64,000 nucleotides of DNA from Vibrio halioticoli NBRC 102217. Lineage in GTDB: Bacteria; Pseudomonadota; Gammaproteobacteria; Enterobacterales; Vibrionaceae. The number at the start of each line of letters is the position of its first letter. The first letter of the stretch is position 1. The notes beneath the pieces were generated by a model. That model ran no database searches. It was given only the letters and a program-made list of their open reading frames with translations, and was not told the DNA's origin. Below are positions 48,248 to 58,538 of the stretch, piece by piece. The stretch lies in contig NZ_BAUJ01000014.1 in NCBI RefSeq assembly GCF_000496695.1, positions 1 to 64,000 of the forward strand, in the 5' to 3' direction. The translations under genes were made by a program, and so were the position numbers.

Positions 48248-49006
48248 TTAGAAGCTATCTTTCCATTTACGCAGTGCGGTAAAAACACCTTCAGGGGAAA
48301 GATCTTCAGTTTTATGTGCTACTGAGTTAATGACTTCAGGCATATCAACCCTTAAAAAAGGATTAATCCATTTTTCTTGTTCAATTGTGGTCGGTAGAGT
48401 GGGCTTTTGATGGGCTCTCAGCTGATTTACTTTTTCGCGGTAAATTTGTAACTGCGGGTTACTAGGCTCGATTGCCATGGCAAACGATAGGTTGTTCGAG
48501 GTGTATTCGTGTGCGCTGTACACTTCGGTTTCCACGGGTAGTGATGCCAGTTTTTGCAGTGATTGCCACATTTGTGCCGGTGTTCCTTCAAATACTCGGC
48601 CACAACCTGCCGAAAATAGCACATCGCCACAAAACAGTTTGCCATCACCTAGAAAACCAATGTGGCCTAAGGTGTGTCCCGGTAAATCAAGTACGATAAA
48701 GTGTTCACCAAATAACTCTAACTGTTGCCCTGCGCCTACAGAGTGAGTAAGGCCAGCTACGGCATCTTTTTGCGGACCCACAATAGTGACGTCAGAAAAT
48801 TCACGTTTAAGCTCTGAGACACCGCCAATATGATCCGAATGGTGATGAGTGATCAGTATTGTGTTCAGTTGCAAATCGTGTTCTTTGAGGTAAGCCAAAA
48901 CTGGAGTTGCGTCGCCCGGATCGACAACGGCACATTGACCTTGGTTATTGTGAATAAGCCAGATGTAATTATCATTAAATGCAGGTATGCTTTTTACGAC
49001 TAACAT
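48248..49006 (-). CDS. gloB: GloB, hydroxyacylglutathione hydrolase (glyoxalase II)
   Basis: Hydrolyses S-lactoylglutathione to lactate and glutathione, the second step of methylglyoxal detoxification. 252 residues, same as E. coli. Metallo-beta-lactamase fold with [10 protein letters not shown] and the later HTLGHIGF and [11 protein letters not shown] blocks. It is divergent from the yafS gene with only 38 bp between the starts, so the promoters overlap. Confidence 0.95.
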   Translation of the reverse strand: MLVVKSIPAFNDNYIWLIHNNQGQCAVVDPGDATPVLAYLKEHDLQLNTILITHHHSDHIGGVSELKREFSDVTIVGPQKDAVAGLTHSVGAGQQLELFGEHFIVLDLPGHTLGHIGFLGDGKLFCGDVLFSAGCGRVFEGTPAQMWQSLQKLASLPVETEVYSAHEYTSNNLSFAMAIEPSNPQLQIYREKVNQLRAHQKPTLPTTIEQEKWINPFLRVDMPEVINSVAHKTEDLSPEGVFTALRKWKDSF

Positions 49007-49044
49007 TAAGATATTCCTATTGTTTCTTTACGGATGACTGCTGA

Positions 49045-49770
49045 ATGCGACCAGCTCGGATATCACGGAAAATAACCCAACCCCATTCTTGGGATGACCT
49101 ACCTAAGCATAAGTGGGTTCGTGACGCTATACAGATGCGTTTGGATGAGTGGTGCCCGAAATTATTTGGCTACCATATGCTTAAATTAGGTGGCTTGAGC
49201 TGTGAGATTACCAGTTGTAACTGTAATATTCAGCATCAAATCAACTTGGACATCAAAAATCCAGTGCACAATGTGATTGCTGATGCTTATGATTTACCGT
49301 TTCTAGAAAAAAGCATCGATGTGGTTTTAATGGCACATCAATTGGATTATTGCTTGGACCCGCACCGTTTATTGCGTGAAGTGGATAGGGTGATGATTGA
49401 TGATGGTTATCTTATCTTAACTGGATTTAATCCAATTAGCTTATCTGGACTTAATAGCTTGATGCCATGGCGCCGGCGCACTATGCCTTGGTGTGGACGA
49501 ATGTTTACCCCACACAGGGTTAAAGATTGGCTCAGTGTGCTTAATTACCAAGTGGTGCACATGGATAGCTATGGTTTAGTGCCAGTGAAAAAGCAAAGGG
49601 CAATTTGGACATGGTTAGAAAATGGCATTGGCAATTGGAGCGCTCCTTTTTGTAGCCAATACTTTATTGTGGCGCGCAAAAGAACCTATCCATTAAAACC
49701 GATTAAACCCCACTGGAAACTGAAACGTCGTCTTGCGCCAGTGAGGCTTAATTGTCGAGTTAAGTCTTAA
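49045..49770 (+). CDS. yafS: YafS, class I SAM-dependent methyltransferase
   Basis: 241 residues, methyltransferase type 11 fold. Blocks visible are VIADAYDLPFLEKSIDVVLMAHQL and LREVDRVMIDDGYLILTGFNP, and W/H-rich C-terminal segments as in E. coli YafS. Its substrate is unknown. The same gene neighbours (gloB, rnhA, dnaQ) are found in E. coli, which supports orthology. The final part is basic and may contact nucleic acid or membrane. Confidence 0.86.
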   Translation: MRPARISRKITQPHSWDDLPKHKWVRDAIQMRLDEWCPKLFGYHMLKLGGLSCEITSCNCNIQHQINLDIKNPVHNVIADAYDLPFLEKSIDVVLMAHQLDYCLDPHRLLREVDRVMIDDGYLILTGFNPISLSGLNSLMPWRRRTMPWCGRMFTPHRVKDWLSVLNYQVVHMDSYGLVPVKKQRAIWTWLENGIGNWSAPFCSQYFIVARKRTYPLKPIKPHWKLKRRLAPVRLNCRVKS

Positions 49771-49788
49771 CTCTTAATTTTTGTCGCT

Positions 49789-50253
49789 TCAAGATGGCTG
49801 ATAGCCGGTGTCTTCATCGGTCGGGGACTCAGCCGCTTGGCGAGCAATTTCGTCACAGATTTCGTTTTCTCTGTGACCTGCATGACCTTTTACCCATTTC
49901 CAATCCACATCATGGCGCTGGCTTTCTGCATCGAGAGCCTGCCAAAGGTCGGCATTTTTAACCGGTTTTTTATTGGATGTTTTCCAATCGCGCTTTTTCC
50001 AGCCATGGATCCATTGGGTGATACCTTGACGCACGTATTGGCTATCGGTGGTCAATACCACTTTGCATGGCTCTTTAAGAAGTTTTAGCCCTTCTACTGC
50101 CGCCATCATCTCCATACGGTTGTTGGTGGTCAGAATGAAGCCTTTAGAAATCAGCTTCTCGTGTTCTTTGTAACGCATGACGATGCCATAGCCACCGGGG
50201 CCTGGATTGCCTAAGCACGAACCATCGGTGAAAATCTCAACTTGTTTATTCAT
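49789..50253 (-). CDS. rnhA: RnhA, ribonuclease HI
   Basis: Degrades RNA in RNA-DNA hybrids such as R-loops and primers. 154 residues from the ATG at 50253 (E. coli 155). Active site D-E-D-D set: [39 protein letters not shown], and a late aspartate in [11 protein letters not shown]; the basic handle [14 protein letters not shown] is present. The longer frame up to 50391 runs into dnaQ in antisense and is not used. It is divergent from dnaQ with 58 bp between the starts. Confidence 0.96.
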   Translation of the reverse strand: MNKQVEIFTDGSCLGNPGPGGYGIVMRYKEHEKLISKGFILTTNNRMEMMAAVEGLKLLKEPCKVVLTTDSQYVRQGITQWIHGWKKRDWKTSNKKPVKNADLWQALDAESQRHDVDWKWVKGHAGHRENEICDEIARQAAESPTDEDTGYQPS

Positions 50254-50311
50254 GATTTGATATGATTGCCTAATAACAGCCTTACCTTTAGTCTGACACA
50301 GTTTTAATTTT

Positions 50312-51034
50312 ATGAATACTAGTAACAATTCGCGCCGCATAGTGGTGCTCGATACAGAAACAACCGGTATGAACCGTGAAGGCGGTCCCACTTACCTTGG
50401 GCACAGAATCATTGAGATTGGTGCCGTTGAGATAGTGAACCGCAAGCTAACGGGTAATCACTTTCATGTTTATATTAAGCCTGATCGAGAAATACAACCG
50501 GATGCGATTGCGGTACACGGTATTACCGATGAGTTTTTGCTTGATAAGCCAGAATACAAAGACGTTCATCAAGAGTTTCTTGAATTTATCGACGGTGCTG
50601 AGCTAGTCGCGCACAACGCGCCCTTCGATGTCGGCTTCATGGACTATGAATTTAGCAAAATTGGCGCTTCGGTAGGTAAAACCCAAGACTACTGTAAAAT
50701 TACCGATACCTTGGCGATGGCAAAACGCTTGCCAAATATGCCAGCGCGTAAAAACTTAGACTCATTAGCAAAACATTTTACTATCGATATTTCCGCTCGT
50801 GTATTGCACGGCGCATTACTCGATGCCGAGATCTTAGCCGACGTTTATCTGTTTATGACGGGTGGTCAAACGGCTATTCAATTTGGTGGTGGTAATTCTG
50901 AAGGGGCGGCAGGTTCAACCATTCAACGTGTGGAAGCAGGACGTGCGCCACTGCGCGTAATTAAAGCCAGCGATGAAGAACTTGCCGCTCACGCTGAGCG
51001 TTTAACTTTGCTCTCTGGCGAGCCCAATTGGTAA
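50312..51034 (+). CDS. dnaQ: DnaQ, DNA polymerase III epsilon (proofreading) subunit
   Basis: 3'-5' exonuclease that edits errors of DnaE. 240 residues (E. coli 243). DEDDh motifs: [10 protein letters not shown] (ExoI), [13 protein letters not shown] (ExoII), and [14 protein letters not shown] (ExoIII) with the histidine. A QTAIQF segment just after the exonuclease domain is a likely clamp-binding motif, like QTSMAF in E. coli. The C-terminal tail would bind DnaE. Shares a divergent promoter region with rnhA. Confidence 0.97.
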   Translation: MNTSNNSRRIVVLDTETTGMNREGGPTYLGHRIIEIGAVEIVNRKLTGNHFHVYIKPDREIQPDAIAVHGITDEFLLDKPEYKDVHQEFLEFIDGAELVAHNAPFDVGFMDYEFSKIGASVGKTQDYCKITDTLAMAKRLPNMPARKNLDSLAKHFTIDISARVLHGALLDAEILADVYLFMTGGQTAIQFGGGNSEGAAGSTIQRVEAGRAPLRVIKASDEELAAHAERLTLLSGEPNW

Positions 51035-51089
51035 GTTAACAGCTAAGACTTGCCTTGATTCATCAGGCAATAGTTAAAATGCGATAGAC

Positions 51090-51126
51090 AGTAAATAGCC
51101 CTGAATATTCAGGGCTATTTTGTTTT
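51090..51126. terminator. bidirectional terminator
   Basis: A palindrome AAATAGCCCTGA/TCAGGGCTATTT at 51093-51120 is followed by TTGTTTTTT. It lies between convergent dnaQ and fadE. Confidence 0.88.
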
Positions 51127-51139
51127 TTGATGTTAAGAC

Positions 51140-53590
51140 TTAATGGGCGGTATCGGCTTGTTGCTGCTGTTGCTTATTTTTTGCCGCGAGGTGAGCAGGA
51201 TCAAAATCATCGACATTGATGGTTTTCAGCCTATGTAACTCGGCTTCTTGTAATATTTCGGCCTCTTCTTGGCTAATCATGTTCGCTTCTAGCGCTTGTT
51301 TTGCTACCAAGTCTAAATGAGTAAAAGGTTTACGCTTACCCAATTGTTGGCAGATTTTGTCAAAAATAGGTTCAGCTTGCAGAACAACGGTTAGCGCTAA
51401 TTCTAGTTGCCCATGTACACAGTGCTTTGAGGGTTCAAAGTATTGGTTGCGTCCAAGTCTACTGCGGGTTGCACTTGGCGTTTGTAAAATTTTAGCCAAT
51501 GCACTATCCAGTTTATCGGAAGGGGCCTTGCGCACACGTCCCATTGGCATGAGCAATACACGCAGTTTTAAACCCACAAACTTCACTGGGAAATTCACTA
51601 AGAAGTCATACATAGCCGATTCTATTTTAAATAGACTGTCTTGAGCACACCAATGCACAAGGGCAAGATCTTCTTTAGGGCTACCATCTAGCTCAAAGCG
51701 TTTTAACATGGCTGAGCATAGATAGAGCTGACCTAACATATCGGCTAGGCGCGCCGATAAACGCTCTTTACGTTTGAGTGACCCCCCTAAAAAGGCCATC
51801 GAAATATCCGATAGAAAGGCAAGGTTGGCACTGTAACGGTTGAGCTGTTGATAGTAACGTTTAGTCGCATCTGTAGCCGGTGAATCTGAGCCGATGCCAT
51901 CGGTAATCCCAAAGACTAGACTGCGAGATAAGTTACTCATGGCAAAACCAACGTGCGAGAAGAGTGCCTTATCAAATTTGCTCAGTGCATCTGGCGCATC
52001 TGAATGGGCGATTTCCATCTCTTTTAAAACGTATGGATGACAACGAATTGCACCTTGCCCGTAAATCATTAATGAACGGGTTAATATATTGGCACCTTCT
52101 ACGGTGATAGAGATAGGTGCACCTTGATAAGCACGACCTAAAAAGTTGGATGGACCTAACATCACCCCTTTACCGCCAGCCACATCCATAGCATCAATGG
52201 CTGCTCTTTGTCCTAGGTGAGTACAATGGTATTTTACAATGGCAGAGATAACCGAAGGTTTAGCACCGTTATCAATCGCGCCCATGGTGAGCAGGTTGGC
52301 GCCTTCCAGCAAATAAGCACTGCCGGCGATACGGGCTAACGGCTCTTCAATACCTTCCATTCTGCCAATGGGTTGTTTAAATTGACGACGAATACGCGCA
52401 TAGGCACCAATGGCCAATGCATTGGTCTTGATACCTCCGGTATTGGTCGATGGCAGGGTGATCGCGCGTCCTACTGACAGACATTCAACCAGCATCTTCC
52501 AGCCTTGGCCCGCCATTTTGTGTCCACCTATAATGAAATCTATCGGTACGAACAAATCTTTAGCTTGCGTAGGGCCATTTTGAAAGGGAATATTAAGAGG
52601 GAAGTGTCGGCGCCCAATTTTAACTCCGTCCAATTGAGTCGGAATAAGCGCACAAGTTATGCCTAGATCTTCTTTATCGCCGAGCAGTCCATCAGGGTCT
52701 CTCAGTTTAAAGGCTAAACCCAATACAGTGGCAACAGGGGCAAGGGTAATATAGCGCTTATTCCAGGTTAAACGCATCCCTAGTACATCTTTGCCTTGCC
52801 ATTTGCCTTTACAGACCACACCAAAATCAGGAATAGCGCCTGCGTCAGAGCCCGCTTCTGGGCTGGTTAATGCAAAGCAGGGGATCTCTTGACCATTGGC
52901 TAATCGAGGAAGGTAATGATTGCGTTGTTCCTCTGTACCGTACATTTGCAAAAGCTCACCCGGCCCAAGGGAGTTAGGTACTCCTACTGTAGAGGCAACC
53001 ACTATTGATGAGCCAGCCAATCTTTGCAGAACAAGGGCTTGCGCGTAAGCGGAAAACTGCAAGCCACCATATTGTTTTTTAATGATCATGGCAAAGAACT
53101 TGTTGTCTTTTAAGTACTGCCAAATCTCCGGTGGCATATCCGCTTGTTGGTGAGTGATTTCATAATCATTGATCATGGCGCACAGTTCATTTACTGGGCC
53201 ATCGAGAAACGCTTTTTCTTCGTCGCTGAGTTCAGATTTAGGTATGTCTTTTAGAAACTGCCAGTTGGGCTTGCCTTGGAATAATTCGGCTTCCCACCAA
53301 GTTGTGCCCGCATCTAAGGCTTCTTTTTCAGTTTGAGACATAGGAGGAAGTACGCTCTTAAATGCTTTGAGCAGTTTTTTAGTGACGGTTTTTTGACGCC
53401 ATTCATCAAATAGCATAAATGCGGTAACTGCCAGTAAGACAAACCAAGCAATGAACGAGACTCCAACGATAAATGAGCACAGCAGCAGTGCCACAGCGTT
53501 ACTGACAAACCCAATAAACAAAGACTTGCGGTTATAAAGGCAAATGCCTGACACCACAAACAGTGTGAGTAGAGCAAAAAGTATATCCAT
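51140..53590 (-). CDS. fadE: FadE, acyl-CoA dehydrogenase
   Basis: First step of fatty acid beta-oxidation, from acyl-CoA to trans-2-enoyl-CoA. 816 residues (E. coli 814), from the ATG at 53590 with GGAGAG 8 bases upstream. Two or three N-terminal hydrophobic segments (about 1-65) anchor it. The flavin enzyme core has [32 protein letters not shown], and [14 protein letters not shown]. The C-terminus ends in the family NVDDFDP block. A FadR operator lies over its transcription start. The upstream ATG at 53623 adds 11 residues and lacks a good Shine-Dalgarno. Confidence 0.96.
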   Translation of the reverse strand: MDILFALLTLFVVSGICLYNRKSLFIGFVSNAVALLLCSFIVGVSFIAWFVLLAVTAFMLFDEWRQKTVTKKLLKAFKSVLPPMSQTEKEALDAGTTWWEAELFQGKPNWQFLKDIPKSELSDEEKAFLDGPVNELCAMINDYEITHQQADMPPEIWQYLKDNKFFAMIIKKQYGGLQFSAYAQALVLQRLAGSSIVVASTVGVPNSLGPGELLQMYGTEEQRNHYLPRLANGQEIPCFALTSPEAGSDAGAIPDFGVVCKGKWQGKDVLGMRLTWNKRYITLAPVATVLGLAFKLRDPDGLLGDKEDLGITCALIPTQLDGVKIGRRHFPLNIPFQNGPTQAKDLFVPIDFIIGGHKMAGQGWKMLVECLSVGRAITLPSTNTGGIKTNALAIGAYARIRRQFKQPIGRMEGIEEPLARIAGSAYLLEGANLLTMGAIDNGAKPSVISAIVKYHCTHLGQRAAIDAMDVAGGKGVMLGPSNFLGRAYQGAPISITVEGANILTRSLMIYGQGAIRCHPYVLKEMEIAHSDAPDALSKFDKALFSHVGFAMSNLSRSLVFGITDGIGSDSPATDATKRYYQQLNRYSANLAFLSDISMAFLGGSLKRKERLSARLADMLGQLYLCSAMLKRFELDGSPKEDLALVHWCAQDSLFKIESAMYDFLVNFPVKFVGLKLRVLLMPMGRVRKAPSDKLDSALAKILQTPSATRSRLGRNQYFEPSKHCVHGQLELALTVVLQAEPIFDKICQQLGKRKPFTHLDLVAKQALEANMISQEEAEILQEAELHRLKTINVDDFDPAHLAAKNKQQQQQADTAH

Positions 53591-53662
53591 GTAAAAGGTC
53601 TCTCCATTAACCATGTTTATCACAACCTAAAACCCAATAACTCAATACGCGCAAATAAAGGT

Positions 53663-53679
53663 AAGAGGTCGAACCAGTT
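53663..53679 (-). promoter_or_regulatory. FadR operator of fadE
   Basis: On the minus strand AACTGGTTCGACCTCTT matches the FadR palindrome (AACTGGTCnGACCnGTT) closely. It spans the predicted start site, fitting repression that is relieved by long-chain acyl-CoA. Confidence 0.8.
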
Positions 53680-53683
53680 TCTT

Positions 53684-53712
53684 TAGTATCGCAAATGTTA
53701 AGATTTTGTAAA
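53684..53712 (-). promoter_or_regulatory. fadE promoter
   Basis: Minus-strand TTTACA (53712-53707) and ATACTA (53689-53684), 17 bp apart, put the start near 53677, inside the FadR site. The rest of the 304-bp gap to gmhA (53713-53894) holds the gmhA promoter, which I could not place. Confidence 0.55.
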
Positions 53713-53894
53713 GAGTAAGTGTTGTAGTTTTGTGAATTGGACCGTTTGCATGCAACAGGAGGAAAAGCTGGCGCAATAGTAGACAATGAAACAATTGAGT
53801 TAGAAATCTAACGACATGCCCCTCGACACTGCTAAACTTTTCTTGTTACATTCGAGGCTACAGCAATAGCATATAATTTTAGGAGAGATCGGCT

Positions 53895-54473
53895 ATGTAC
53901 CAAGACCTTATCAAGAGTGAGCTATCGGAAGCGGCTACTGTCTTGCAGGCATTTTTATCCGATGACAACAACATTGCACAGATAGAATTGGCCGCCAAAA
54001 CGATTGCCGACTCATTCAAGCAAGGTGGTAAAGTTTTATCTTGTGGTAACGGTGGCTCTCACTGTGATGCTATGCACTTTGCCGAAGAGCTTACCGGTCG
54101 CTATCGTGAAAACCGCCCGGGTTATCCTGGCATCGCTATTTCAGACCCAAGCCACCTATCATGCGTGAGCAACGATTTTGGCTATGACTTTGTTTTTTCT
54201 CGTTATGTAGAAGCAGTGGGTCAAAAAGGTGACGTACTGTTTGGTCTATCTACTTCCGGTAATTCTGGCAACATTTTAAAAGCTATTGAAGCGGCCAAAG
54301 AAAAAGGCATGAAAACTATCGCCTTAACCGGTAAAGATGGTGGTAAAATGGCAGGTGTTGCGGATGTAGAAGTACGCGTACCACACTTTGGGTATGCGGA
54401 TCGTATTCAAGAAATCCACATCAAGATTATCCATATTATTATTCAGTTAATCGAAAAAGAGATGGAAGCTTAA
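53895..54473 (+). CDS. gmhA: GmhA (LpcA), sedoheptulose 7-phosphate isomerase
   Basis: Makes D-glycero-D-manno-heptose 7-phosphate from sedoheptulose 7-phosphate, the entry to LPS inner-core heptose. 192 residues, same as E. coli. SIS-domain phosphate site [20 protein letters not shown] and STSGNSGN; zinc/catalytic residues near [18 protein letters not shown] lies 8 bases before the ATG. Next to fadE and yafJ as in E. coli. Confidence 0.96.
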   Translation: MYQDLIKSELSEAATVLQAFLSDDNNIAQIELAAKTIADSFKQGGKVLSCGNGGSHCDAMHFAEELTGRYRENRPGYPGIAISDPSHLSCVSNDFGYDFVFSRYVEAVGQKGDVLFGLSTSGNSGNILKAIEAAKEKGMKTIALTGKDGGKMAGVADVEVRVPHFGYADRIQEIHIKIIHIIIQLIEKEMEA

Positions 54474-54508
54474 TAAGAATACAACGAAAACCTTAGTAGG
54501 AGATTTAT

Positions 54509-55351
54509 ATGTGTGAACTGCTTGGCATGAGCGCCAATGTGCCAACAGATATCTGTTTTAGCTTTACTGGCCTGATTCAACGCGGTGGCAATACTGGCCC
54601 GCATAGAGACGGCTGGGGGATTACCTTTTATGAAGGGAAAGGGTTTCGCACCTTTAAAGATCCTAACCCAAGCTGCGATTCAAAAATTGCAGAATTGGTG
54701 CAAAGCTATCCTATCAAGAGTCGTGCTGTTATTAGTCATATTAGGCAAGCAAACCGTGGCGGGGTCAATCTAGAAAATACCCATCCTTTCACTCGTGAAT
54801 TGTGGGGACGTTATTGGACCTTTGCACACAATGGTCAACTGACAGGTTATCAAGATCTACCGATATCTCGCCATCGCTCTGTAGGGGAAACCGACAGTGA
54901 AAAAGCGTTTTGTTGGATCTTGGATAACTTAGAAGCTCGTTACCCTCATCCGCCTAAAGATATGAAAGAAGTATTCTTATTTTTAGTTGAGAAATGTGAT
55001 GAATTAAGAAAGATGGGCGTATTTAATATGCTGCTTTCAGATGGTGAGTACGTCCTTGCTTACTGTACCAACCACCTTTATTACATTACTCGCCGAGCCC
55101 CGTTTGGCAAGGCAAGGTTGATTGATGAAGATGTGACGATTAACTTCCAAGAAGAAACCACACCCAACGACGTTGTTTCCGTTATCGCCACCCAACCATT
55201 GACGCAAGATGAGGTATGGCACCGACTTAAGCCGGGTGAATTTACCTTATTTCAGTTCGGTGAAGTGATTGACAGCAACGTGCACGCTTTATCTGATGTT
55301 GCTCATGCAGAAGCAAAACCGCGCAGTCAAGCACCTACTGAAGCGCTTTAG
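54509..55351 (+). CDS. yafJ: YafJ, class II glutamine amidotransferase family protein
   Basis: 280 residues (E. coli 255). The catalytic N-terminal cysteine C2 (MCELLGMSAN) marks an Ntn-type glutamine amidotransferase after removal of Met1. RGGNTGPHRDGWGI, SHIRQANRGG and FAHNGQLTGY are the glutamine-binding blocks. The acceptor and role are unknown. The last 17 bases overlap the convergent protease gene. Confidence 0.9.
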   Translation: MCELLGMSANVPTDICFSFTGLIQRGGNTGPHRDGWGITFYEGKGFRTFKDPNPSCDSKIAELVQSYPIKSRAVISHIRQANRGGVNLENTHPFTRELWGRYWTFAHNGQLTGYQDLPISRHRSVGETDSEKAFCWILDNLEARYPHPPKDMKEVFLFLVEKCDELRKMGVFNMLLSDGEYVLAYCTNHLYYITRRAPFGKARLIDEDVTINFQEETTPNDVVSVIATQPLTQDEVWHRLKPGEFTLFQFGEVIDSNVHALSDVAHAEAKPRSQAPTEAL

Positions 55352-56453
55352 AGCTGATATTATTGGTTGCTCTTCGTTGAGCAACCAACAACCCCATTAG
55401 CAACAAGCACCACATTCCCATCGTACCGCCACTTCTTTTTGAATTACTGCTTGAATCCACCGTTACTGGTTCACTAATATGCGTTGGTTCTTTCTCCTCA
55501 ACAGTCACCGTCTCAACCTTATGATTTACCGTTTCAACAATGCCAGATTGTCGATTTTCCTCGCTAATGCGTAGGTGAGTGGTGATCTCTGGATCAATTT
55601 GGTTATTGAGTACATCGGTAATCCAGAAGTCGTAATCGGCGACTTCAGTAAATACCGAGGTAAGGCTACGCAAAGGTGTGCCACAGATTTTAGGACCAAA
55701 ACTAGTGATGCCTACTAAGATATTTCGTCCATTGTGCGTCCAGTAAAGCGGGCCACCTGAGTCACCGCTACAGGTTGAATTTTTTAACTGAGTCATGGGA
55801 TTATAATCGCCGTCAAAGCATAAGTGCGATTGGGTAATTCCATCGCCGAATTCTTGTCGACATTTTTCGTTATCCACTAACGATAATTCTACCTTTTGTA
55901 GCGTAAGGGTCTCTTTCTTTTGGTATGTGTTGCGACCATGTCCAACGGCAATGAAGTGTGCCATGGCATCATATCGATATGATTCATCAATTGCCCAGTC
56001 GACGGGGTCACCAATTTGTCTTGGAGCTTCGAGCTTCAATATTGCAATGTCATTGGGCAGTCTGGTCGCTATATCGTCATTATAATCATTTCTATAGTAA
56101 ATATTGCTGATGCGGCGACTGAAGCCTGAAATGGTAGGGTGATTGACTCGTTGATTTTGCGGCATAAATACAACTGAGGTATACAGTTGATTTTCTCGAT
56201 CATTATAAATGCAATGCGCAGCGGTTAGCACATACTGTGGGGCAATTAATACGCCACCACAATAGGGGTAATAGCGGTCATTGGAGCCATATCCCGACGG
56301 GTCATAATATAAGCTAACAAAAGAGCGATAGTCTTTTACGGTAGCATTAATACCGTTGACTATATAAGCGCTATTTTGATTTTCTGGAGTTGGTGCGCTG
56401 TGAGCACTCACCGTGAATAAACTAAGAAGAACAGTGAGCCATGGAATGCGCAT
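55335..56453 (-). CDS. secreted chymotrypsin-fold serine protease with GlyGly-CTERM
   Basis: 372 residues. A signal peptide (about 1-19), then a short propeptide and IVNG at 31-34, the new N-terminus after activation. Triad H80 (LTAAHC), D135 (NDIAILK), S232 (CSGDSGGP). The residue in the S1-pocket (position 189 in trypsin numbering, S226 here) is serine, not aspartate, as in chymotrypsin. A flexible linker (about 285-338) leads to the GlyGly-CTERM tail SGGTMGMWCLLLMGLLVAQRR (341-361), a rhombosortase substrate, followed by 11 more residues that overlap yafJ. Such Vibrio proteases leave via type II secretion, as with V. cholerae VesA/B/C. Confidence 0.87.
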   Translation of the reverse strand: MRIPWLTVLLSLFTVSAHSAPTPENQNSAYIVNGINATVKDYRSFVSLYYDPSGYGSNDRYYPYCGGVLIAPQYVLTAAHCIYNDRENQLYTSVVFMPQNQRVNHPTISGFSRRISNIYYRNDYNDDIATRLPNDIAILKLEAPRQIGDPVDWAIDESYRYDAMAHFIAVGHGRNTYQKKETLTLQKVELSLVDNEKCRQEFGDGITQSHLCFDGDYNPMTQLKNSTCSGDSGGPLYWTHNGRNILVGITSFGPKICGTPLRSLTSVFTEVADYDFWITDVLNNQIDPEITTHLRISEENRQSGIVETVNHKVETVTVEEKEPTHISEPVTVDSSSNSKRSGGTMGMWCLLLMGLLVAQRRATNNISSKALQ

Positions 56454-56619
56454 ATTAACCTCGTTATATGAAAACTAAGATTCTATAATGCTGATCAAAT
56501 ACTCGCCATATGCAACAAATTTTCAGAGAAAGGGTTTTTTATTATTTGTGACATGAAAACAGAGAATAGTATTGAAAAAAATCAATCTATTTGCGGTAAA
56601 AAGAAGCGTTATGGGGTAG

Positions 56620-57204
56620 TTATTGCTGCCAAACTACGCGACCTGCAATGATATCTTGCACCACCTTAGGGTAAAGAATATGCTCCGCTTTTTGCACCTT
56701 AGCCAATAGTGATTGCGGACAATCGTGCGCTTCAATCGCAACTTTTGCTTGTTCTATGATAGGGCCACTATCTAGCTTTGGCGTGACAAAGTGCACGCTA
56801 CTGCCGTGTTCACTATCTCCAGCCTCAATCGCACGCTGGTGGGTGTGTAAACCTGGATATTTAGGTAACAAAGAAGGGTGGATGTTGATCATTTTACCTA
56901 GGTAATGATTCACAAAACCGTCGGTAAGAATACGCATGTAACCTGCTAGCACAATGATATCGGGCTGATAGTCATCAATAATGCTCATCACCGCTTGATC
57001 AAAGGATTCTCGGTCTGAGAAGTCGGTATGCGATTTTACATGGGTAGGGATATTGGCTTGCTGTGCTCGCTGTAAACCAAATGCATCAGCGCGGTTACTG
57101 ATAACCGCACTGACTTGACCGTCAATGTCGCCTTTAATACAAGCATCAATAATAGCCTGTAAATTACTTCCATTCCCTGAAATTAAGACGACAATTTTAG
57201 TCAT
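56620..57204 (-). CDS. purN: PurN, phosphoribosylglycinamide formyltransferase 1
   Basis: Transfers a formyl group from 10-formyl-THF to GAR, third step of purine synthesis. 194 residues from the ATG at 57204. Blocks: VLISGNGSNLQAII, VLAGYMRIL, and the catalytic NIHPSLLPKYPGLHTHQRAI, with DSGPIIEQAK. The stop of purM is 2 bp before the start, so the two form one operon. The longer frame to 57267 lies inside purM. Confidence 0.96.
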   Translation of the reverse strand: MTKIVVLISGNGSNLQAIIDACIKGDIDGQVSAVISNRADAFGLQRAQQANIPTHVKSHTDFSDRESFDQAVMSIIDDYQPDIIVLAGYMRILTDGFVNHYLGKMINIHPSLLPKYPGLHTHQRAIEAGDSEHGSSVHFVTPKLDSGPIIEQAKVAIEAHDCPQSLLAKVQKAEHILYPKVVQDIIAGRVVWQQ

Positions 57205-57206
57205 TA

Positions 57207-58247
57207 TTATTTGATCTCTACTTGCTCTTCTTCGCCATTTGCTTGTGCAATTTGACCAATAACCCAAGCGTTTTCACCTTCTTCTTTAAGAAGTTTAACA
57301 GCTTGCTCAGCTTGATCTTGAGGCAAAGCAACGATTAGGCCAACACCACAGTTAAATGTACGATACATTTCGCGAGTGTCAACGTTACCGTTTTCTTGTA
57401 GCCAGTTGAAGATAGTAGGCCAGTTCCAGCTGTTACCATCGATAACCGCTTTAGTGCCTTCAGGTAGAACGCGTGGGATGTTTTCCCAGAAACCGCCACC
57501 AGTAATATGAGAGATAGCATGGATATCGTGCTTCTCAATCATTTTAAGTGCTGATTTGATGTAGATTTTTGTTGGTTCTAATAGGTGTTCGCCTAGAGGT
57601 TTGCCTTCTAGATCTTGGTTTAGATCCGCTTTAGACACTTCAAGGATTTTACGAACTAGTGAGTAGCCGTTTGAGTGTGGGCCACTTGAACCTACTGCGA
57701 TAAGTGCATCACCAGCGGCAACTTTAGTGCCATCAATGATGTCTTCTTTTTCAACAACACCTACACAGAAGCCAGCAACATCGTAATCGTCACCTTCATA
57801 CATGCCTGGCATTTCTGCTGTTTCGCCACCGATTAGTGAACAACCAGATTGCACACAACCTTCAGCAATACCCGCAACAACGTCAGCGGCAGTATCTATG
57901 TCAAGCTTCCCTGTTGCATAGTAATCTAAGAAAAATAGAGGTTCAGCACCTTGAACGATAAGGTCATTTACACACATAGCCACTAAATCAACACCTATGG
58001 TGTCGTGTTTTTTCATGTCTAGTGCAAGACGCAGTTTAGTACCAACGCCGTCTGTACCCGAAACCAGTACCGGTTGCTTATATTTGGTTGGCAATTCGCA
58101 TAATGCGCCAAAGCCACCAATGCCACCCATGACCTCTGGACGACGTGTGCGCTTTACAGCACCTTTAATTTTGTCAACCAGTGCGTTGCCAGCGTCAATG
58201 TCTACACCAGCATCTTTGTAGCTAAGAGAAGCCTTGTTACTACTCAC
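57207..58247 (-). CDS. purM: PurM, phosphoribosylformylglycinamidine cyclo-ligase
   Basis: Closes the imidazole ring to give AIR, fifth step of purine synthesis. 346 residues (E. coli 345). Blocks: [17 protein letters not shown] at the N-terminus, [33 protein letters not shown] and [13 protein letters not shown]. First gene of purMN, driven by a promoter covered by a PurR box. Divergent from upp. Confidence 0.97.
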   Translation of the reverse strand: MSSNKASLSYKDAGVDIDAGNALVDKIKGAVKRTRRPEVMGGIGGFGALCELPTKYKQPVLVSGTDGVGTKLRLALDMKKHDTIGVDLVAMCVNDLIVQGAEPLFFLDYYATGKLDIDTAADVVAGIAEGCVQSGCSLIGGETAEMPGMYEGDDYDVAGFCVGVVEKEDIIDGTKVAAGDALIAVGSSGPHSNGYSLVRKILEVSKADLNQDLEGKPLGEHLLEPTKIYIKSALKMIEKHDIHAISHITGGGFWENIPRVLPEGTKAVIDGNSWNWPTIFNWLQENGNVDTREMYRTFNCGVGLIVALPQDQAEQAVKLLKEEGENAWVIGQIAQANGEEEQVEIK

Positions 58248-58293
58248 GGGAAATTCCTCGTTTAGATAAAGTTAGGGAAGAAAAATCGGCGCT

Positions 58294-58323
58294 ATTCTAA
58301 CAAGGGATAATCGACAATAGCAA
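58294..58323 (-). promoter_or_regulatory. purMN promoter
   Basis: Minus-strand TTGCTA (58323-58318) and TAGAAT (58299-58294), 18 bp apart, give a start near 58287. The -35 overlaps the PurR box. Confidence 0.55.
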
Positions 58324-58333
58324 ACGTTTGCGT
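58318..58333 (-). promoter_or_regulatory. PurR operator of purMN
   Basis: ACGCAAACGTTTGCTA on the minus strand is a near-perfect match to the PurR consensus ACGCAAACGTTTnCnT. It overlaps the purMN -35 and may also touch upp regulation, whose start is 190 bp away. Confidence 0.88.
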
Positions 58334-58498
58334 GGTTATTTACGTTTGTTATTGATTTATCCCCCTTATGTGAGAGAAAAATAACCACAAAAACCGAATT
58401 AGATAGGTAAATTGAAGCAATAAGCAGATTGTACTCGCAATCAATAATTAATTGCTCACTAATACCTATGTAGCTCGTAAGTTAGCATAGTTTGGGTA

Positions 58499-58504
58499 TA
58501 TAAT
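58499..58504 (+). promoter_or_regulatory. upp -10 element
   Basis: TATAAT about 35 bp before the upp ATG. The -35 is weak (around 58476-58481). Confidence 0.45.
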
Positions 58505-58538
58505 TCGGAGGTTTATTGAATTCAGATTGGAGAAAGAT

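Noticed and set aside
53872..53877. TATAAT as the gmhA promoter -10
   Set aside because: It is only 18 bp before the start codon, so transcription would begin inside the ribosome binding site; no -35 at a fitting distance.
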